From Varroa destructor (taxonomy: Eukaryota > Arthropoda > Arachnida > Mesostigmata > Varroidae), in contig NW_019211455.1 in NCBI RefSeq assembly GCF_002443255.2, positions 15,842,440-15,906,439 of the forward strand: a stretch of 64,000 nucleotides of DNA. The letters run 5' to 3'. How positions within the stretch are numbered: the first letter of the stretch is position 1; each line of letters opens with the position of its first letter. The notes under the pieces were generated by a model. The model worked only from the letters and a program-made list of their open reading frames with translations. It ran no database searches and was not told the DNA's origin. The position numbers and the translations under genes were made by a program. Below are positions 60,601 to 64,000 of this stretch, piece by piece.

Positions 60601-63600
60601 TGACGTAACGTGACAACTAATGGGAACAAAATAAGACGTTTTCCCCCCAGCGAACGCATTCGTTGTAACTTGTGCTATCATATACAGTAGATACAATTGC
60701 ACAGTAGGGCCAATGACAAGGACTAAATTGGGAGTGAAGATATTGGACCGTACAGCTTCCTACTGCTGATTGCATAGCGAATGGCGACAGTCAGAGAGGC
60801 TGAACGCGAAGAGATTTTCTTCATAATAGGTTTGCCCTGTTGGTTTACTAACGTCACTCTGTGGACCAGCTAATAGGCTAGCAAGGACGAGAGAGAGGGG
60901 GGCATCTGTGACAACTTTGTGTACGTGAGAATTAAAACAGGGTTCAGTATATGGCTGGAAGCTACGGATAATTATGGATAACTGCAATTTAAGCAGTGAA
61001 GCTTTTTTTAGCGAATTTTTTATTCATTATTACGGTTTCTAAGTTCTAGATAGGTGAATGACACAGCGCGTTATCAGAGCGGCAAAGCCAATGATTGTTG
61101 TGTTGTCTCCGAAAGTCGCTTTTTATTAATAGGAAGCAAACGGCATTCAAAGTGTGGATCAGTAATACTAGCGCGAGCATTTTAATATTGGCATACAAAA
61201 ATACTGATAAGGTAATTCTTAGACCGCAAAGATCGGCCCTGACATGTCGGAAAAATCTGTAGATACGCTTTGATCCGGGCGACCCTGCGATACTGGCAAT
61301 ATTTCTTCATGCACAACTACCAGGTTATATTGAAACTACCGTTAATTCTATTCCCATGAGAAAGTCTGGCGACGTTCTGTTTTCGAACGTCAGATCCTAT
61401 TCGATCTAAGATCACCACCCCCGGTTCTCGGGAACGGACGGCTGGTGTTTTTCGGCCAATTTAAATTAACCTGACATACATTTCATGAATCGTTATTTTA
61501 CAAATGTTAAACTCTGTTGTTTGCTGTTCCCTCGTTCGTGGTTTCCCTGAATTGTCGTTGGCCGTAACGTATGTGTCGTTTTACAGATGAATCTTCTGGT
61601 CGGTAACCTTTCGTTGAACGCTACGACCGGCAGCGTCATATCTGGCCGCGCCAAAAACAACAACAGAAAGCCACCCGTCACTTGCATAATAGAATACATG
61701 CAAGAGCACACAGAAAGCAGTCGTGTTGTTAGGCGTCGGAAACACGTCTCGGGCGGATCTAGGAGCAGCAACAGCAACACCAATGGTGACGAACAGTTGA
61801 ATAACCCGTTGTTGATCCTGGTGTATCTCTGTTCTTTTCTTCATCTCCGGACGGAATCAGCGTATTTTACCGGCCACCGACGTGTTCTTCTAAATATTTT
61901 CTCTAAACTGACCTACGGCTGACGGTCTGCGGGCTAAATCGTATGGCTGCATTACCGCTTTTATGCACTGGCACGCAGACGTGATATAAATGTTATGGTT
62001 TCTATAACTATATTATTATGAACTATATTAGATGAGACACGAGACGAAATCTACGGAATTTGAATTGGAGTTAGACCTAAGGCAGTACGGTATACTTTTT
62101 GCTCATAGCGATTCACCCTTCAGCAGGCGCGGCTTCAGTTGCTATTGCCCAAGAAAAACTCGGGATGAGAGATACGGGATACGTATAAAAGTAGAGGTCG
62201 AGAAGTCAGAATGAGACGGAAAATATAAGTACCGATAATGATACGGCCAGTATTCTGTTAAAATGTTGCTTTTATGTGTGTTGCAGTGGTCAGAACGATC
62301 GTTGCCTGTTACAGTTCTCGCCTGTCGATCTTCGCATATTGAGGTTCTTCTTAAAAAAGACGTCGGCGGCAGCAATAGCTCCTTGAGTGAGGGCCAGTCC
62401 CAATAACAACGTCGTATTATGGATGCACCACCGTTACTTCTGCTAAGATTCTATACAACTGGAGGTGGTGGCGACAGCTATCTTCTGATGGGGAAAACCG
62501 ACTGCCATCACGGCTACTGATGTTGGTGTTGTTACTATAGTTGTTGTCAACGAAAGATCGCCGTCGTCTGCTAAAGAAGTCCCAGCAGCAAGAGGCGAGG
62601 TTTAACTGGCGACCAGTCTCGCTTGTGGTATGTTGCTTTTGCAGTGGTTGCCATTTGCGAAAATATAAAAGAAATGGGCGGGCAGGGAAGAGGTGTTATT
62701 ACATGTGTTACGATGTTGTGCTATCGTATAAACAAATGAAGAAGTTAAACAACATGGAACTGGGAACGATAACAATTCGCAAACGACTCCGTCGGTTCTG
62801 CCAAGACGCCTGCCGGTGGGAACAGATCCGAAACCACTTGTTCAGTGGAAAACCGAGGGAGATACAACTATCGAAACAAATTTCTGCCATAGGCGTCGAT
62901 CGTAGAGACGTAGTTATGGAAGGCGTGATCAGTGTAGACGTCATTGGCCAGTATTGAAGGCTAAGAGAAACTAGTCGTAGCGTTATGCATGATGTGGGAC
63001 TGGAGTGGGTCTGGGTTTCAACTTAAGTATCGTCGTTGAGCTGTTCGTGTCACGCCAGTCTTTCGACTTAAAAGTTAGCTGGGGGGACACTTTCATCGAG
63101 GTTGAAAACGGCCTCTGCGGCGTGTACTAGGAATGTAGGGGCAGTCAGTAAGGTGAATGAACTTTTCATCTGCAGTGTCTCGGGTTCTCTGACGAATTAC
63201 TATAATAGAAGAAAGCTGGTATAAATACCGGGCTTAACATCAATTATCAGCAGGGCTGAATAAAGGCGACGTTCCGTCAAAGTCAAATTTGATCCTAATA
63301 TAAAGACAAGGCCGTTGAACTAGATGTATACACAACAATTGTAAATAATGTAACAGTAATAACAATAGCAACTGGAACGTGCGAAAAACTTACAAATATA
63401 ACATAATAACCCGATAAAAATTTTACATTTATGGTATTGCGAGTGCTGAAAGAGGCTGTGACGCCGATGCGTAATGATATTCAGGTTTAACCAGTATTGA
63501 TTTTCTCGTAGAAGCCTGCAAACACCTTTGTCCTGGTCGGTTTTAGGACGACTAAACGTTACAATCGCCGTCATTAGCGTAGTAAGATACTGTTGCCGAA

Positions 63601-64000
63601 ATCGGCATACTTTCAAGTAGCGTACCGAATAGATTGTTTCGGTCCGCCTTGTTGCTTGTAAATTGCTTGTTTTTTTATAAACGCTTGCTTGAGCTAGGCC
63701 GCTTAATAATCGGCTGACGCCATGTTATGAATATAAGATGGACAAACGTATGCTAGATAAGCGGACAGCAATCAAAATCTATAAGTGGATAATCATTATA
63801 ACTATTCACCAATAAAAATAGTCAAATAGAAACTATCGAAGAAGACGAACATCAATCGACGAAACGTTATTTGTGCTCTGTGTTTGCACAGGTATACAAA
63901 GAGACAAATGTGGAAGACATCTTCAATTCATTACATCTTCTATAGCCTGCGGAACAGTAAGGGTCGATAATAGTAAGACAGAAGCTGACCAGGAGGATTA

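Larger units (their letters stand above)
49513..64000. other. Right-hand stretch, no gene can be named
   Basis: AT-rich sequence with scattered GC-richer islands (about 52.3-52.6, 53.1-53.5, 60.4-60.6, 61.5-61.9, 62.5-62.95 kb). The 52.3-52.6 kb island is open on the minus strand for about 113 codons and on the plus strand for about 70, so it cannot be assigned. No transposase, reverse transcriptase, zinc-finger, kinase or homeodomain motif was seen, and no tRNA or rRNA. Confidence 0.4.

Noticed and set aside
1..64000. tRNA, rRNA, transposase or reverse-transcriptase genes
   Set aside because: No cloverleaf-compatible B-box context, rRNA core or RT/DDE motif was seen by eye. A covariance or profile search would be decisive, and a hit would overturn this.

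Overview
The window looks like eukaryotic nuclear DNA from an arthropod. The only gene I can identify by family is a long, intron-containing thioester protein of the alpha-2-macroglobulin / CD109 / insect-TEP family. The rest is AT-rich, carries microsatellites and poly(A)/poly(T) runs, and has no operon-like gene packing. A mite or tick is possible, but that is inference and I see nothing decisive.

Layout. Bases 1-327 (+) are the last 108 codons of a gene that enters from the left; its tail is hydrophilic and I cannot name it. From about 0.33 to 8.7 kb there is 3' UTR and AT-rich intergenic DNA. A short GC-rich patch at 8.7-9.0 kb is open on both strands and unresolved. Between 9.2 and 10.4 kb lie low-complexity repeats, ending in a clean eight-copy 35-bp minisatellite. 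From 21,073 down to 11,044 (-) is the thioester-protein gene: ten constitutive coding exons plus two alternative copies of one exon, all with compatible splice phases. It has a signal peptide, macroglobulin repeats, a run of six arginines, the thioester motif GCGEQ, and a C-terminal cysteine cluster followed by a hydrophobic tail. The predicted products are 1,482 or 1,476 residues, depending on which bait-region exon is used.

From 21 to 64 kb no gene can be named. Several patches read as coding on the minus strand (25.2-25.5, 47.4-47.9, 48.5-49.3 kb), and some have good splice sites. None has recognisable homology, and open frames of 60-170 codons are expected by chance in a window this size, so they are given low confidence. 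This part also holds microsatellites and some perfect or near-perfect hairpins.

Main points of interest: (1) two mutually exclusive bait-region exons in the thioester gene; (2) tyrosine where complement C3 and CD109 have the catalytic histidine, with the thioester itself intact; (3) a hexa-arginine processing site in an unusual place just upstream of the alternative exon; (4) the 35-bp minisatellite downstream of the gene, which in the gene's sense is an array of AATAAA hexamers; (5) a perfect 25-bp-arm hairpin at 27.9 kb.
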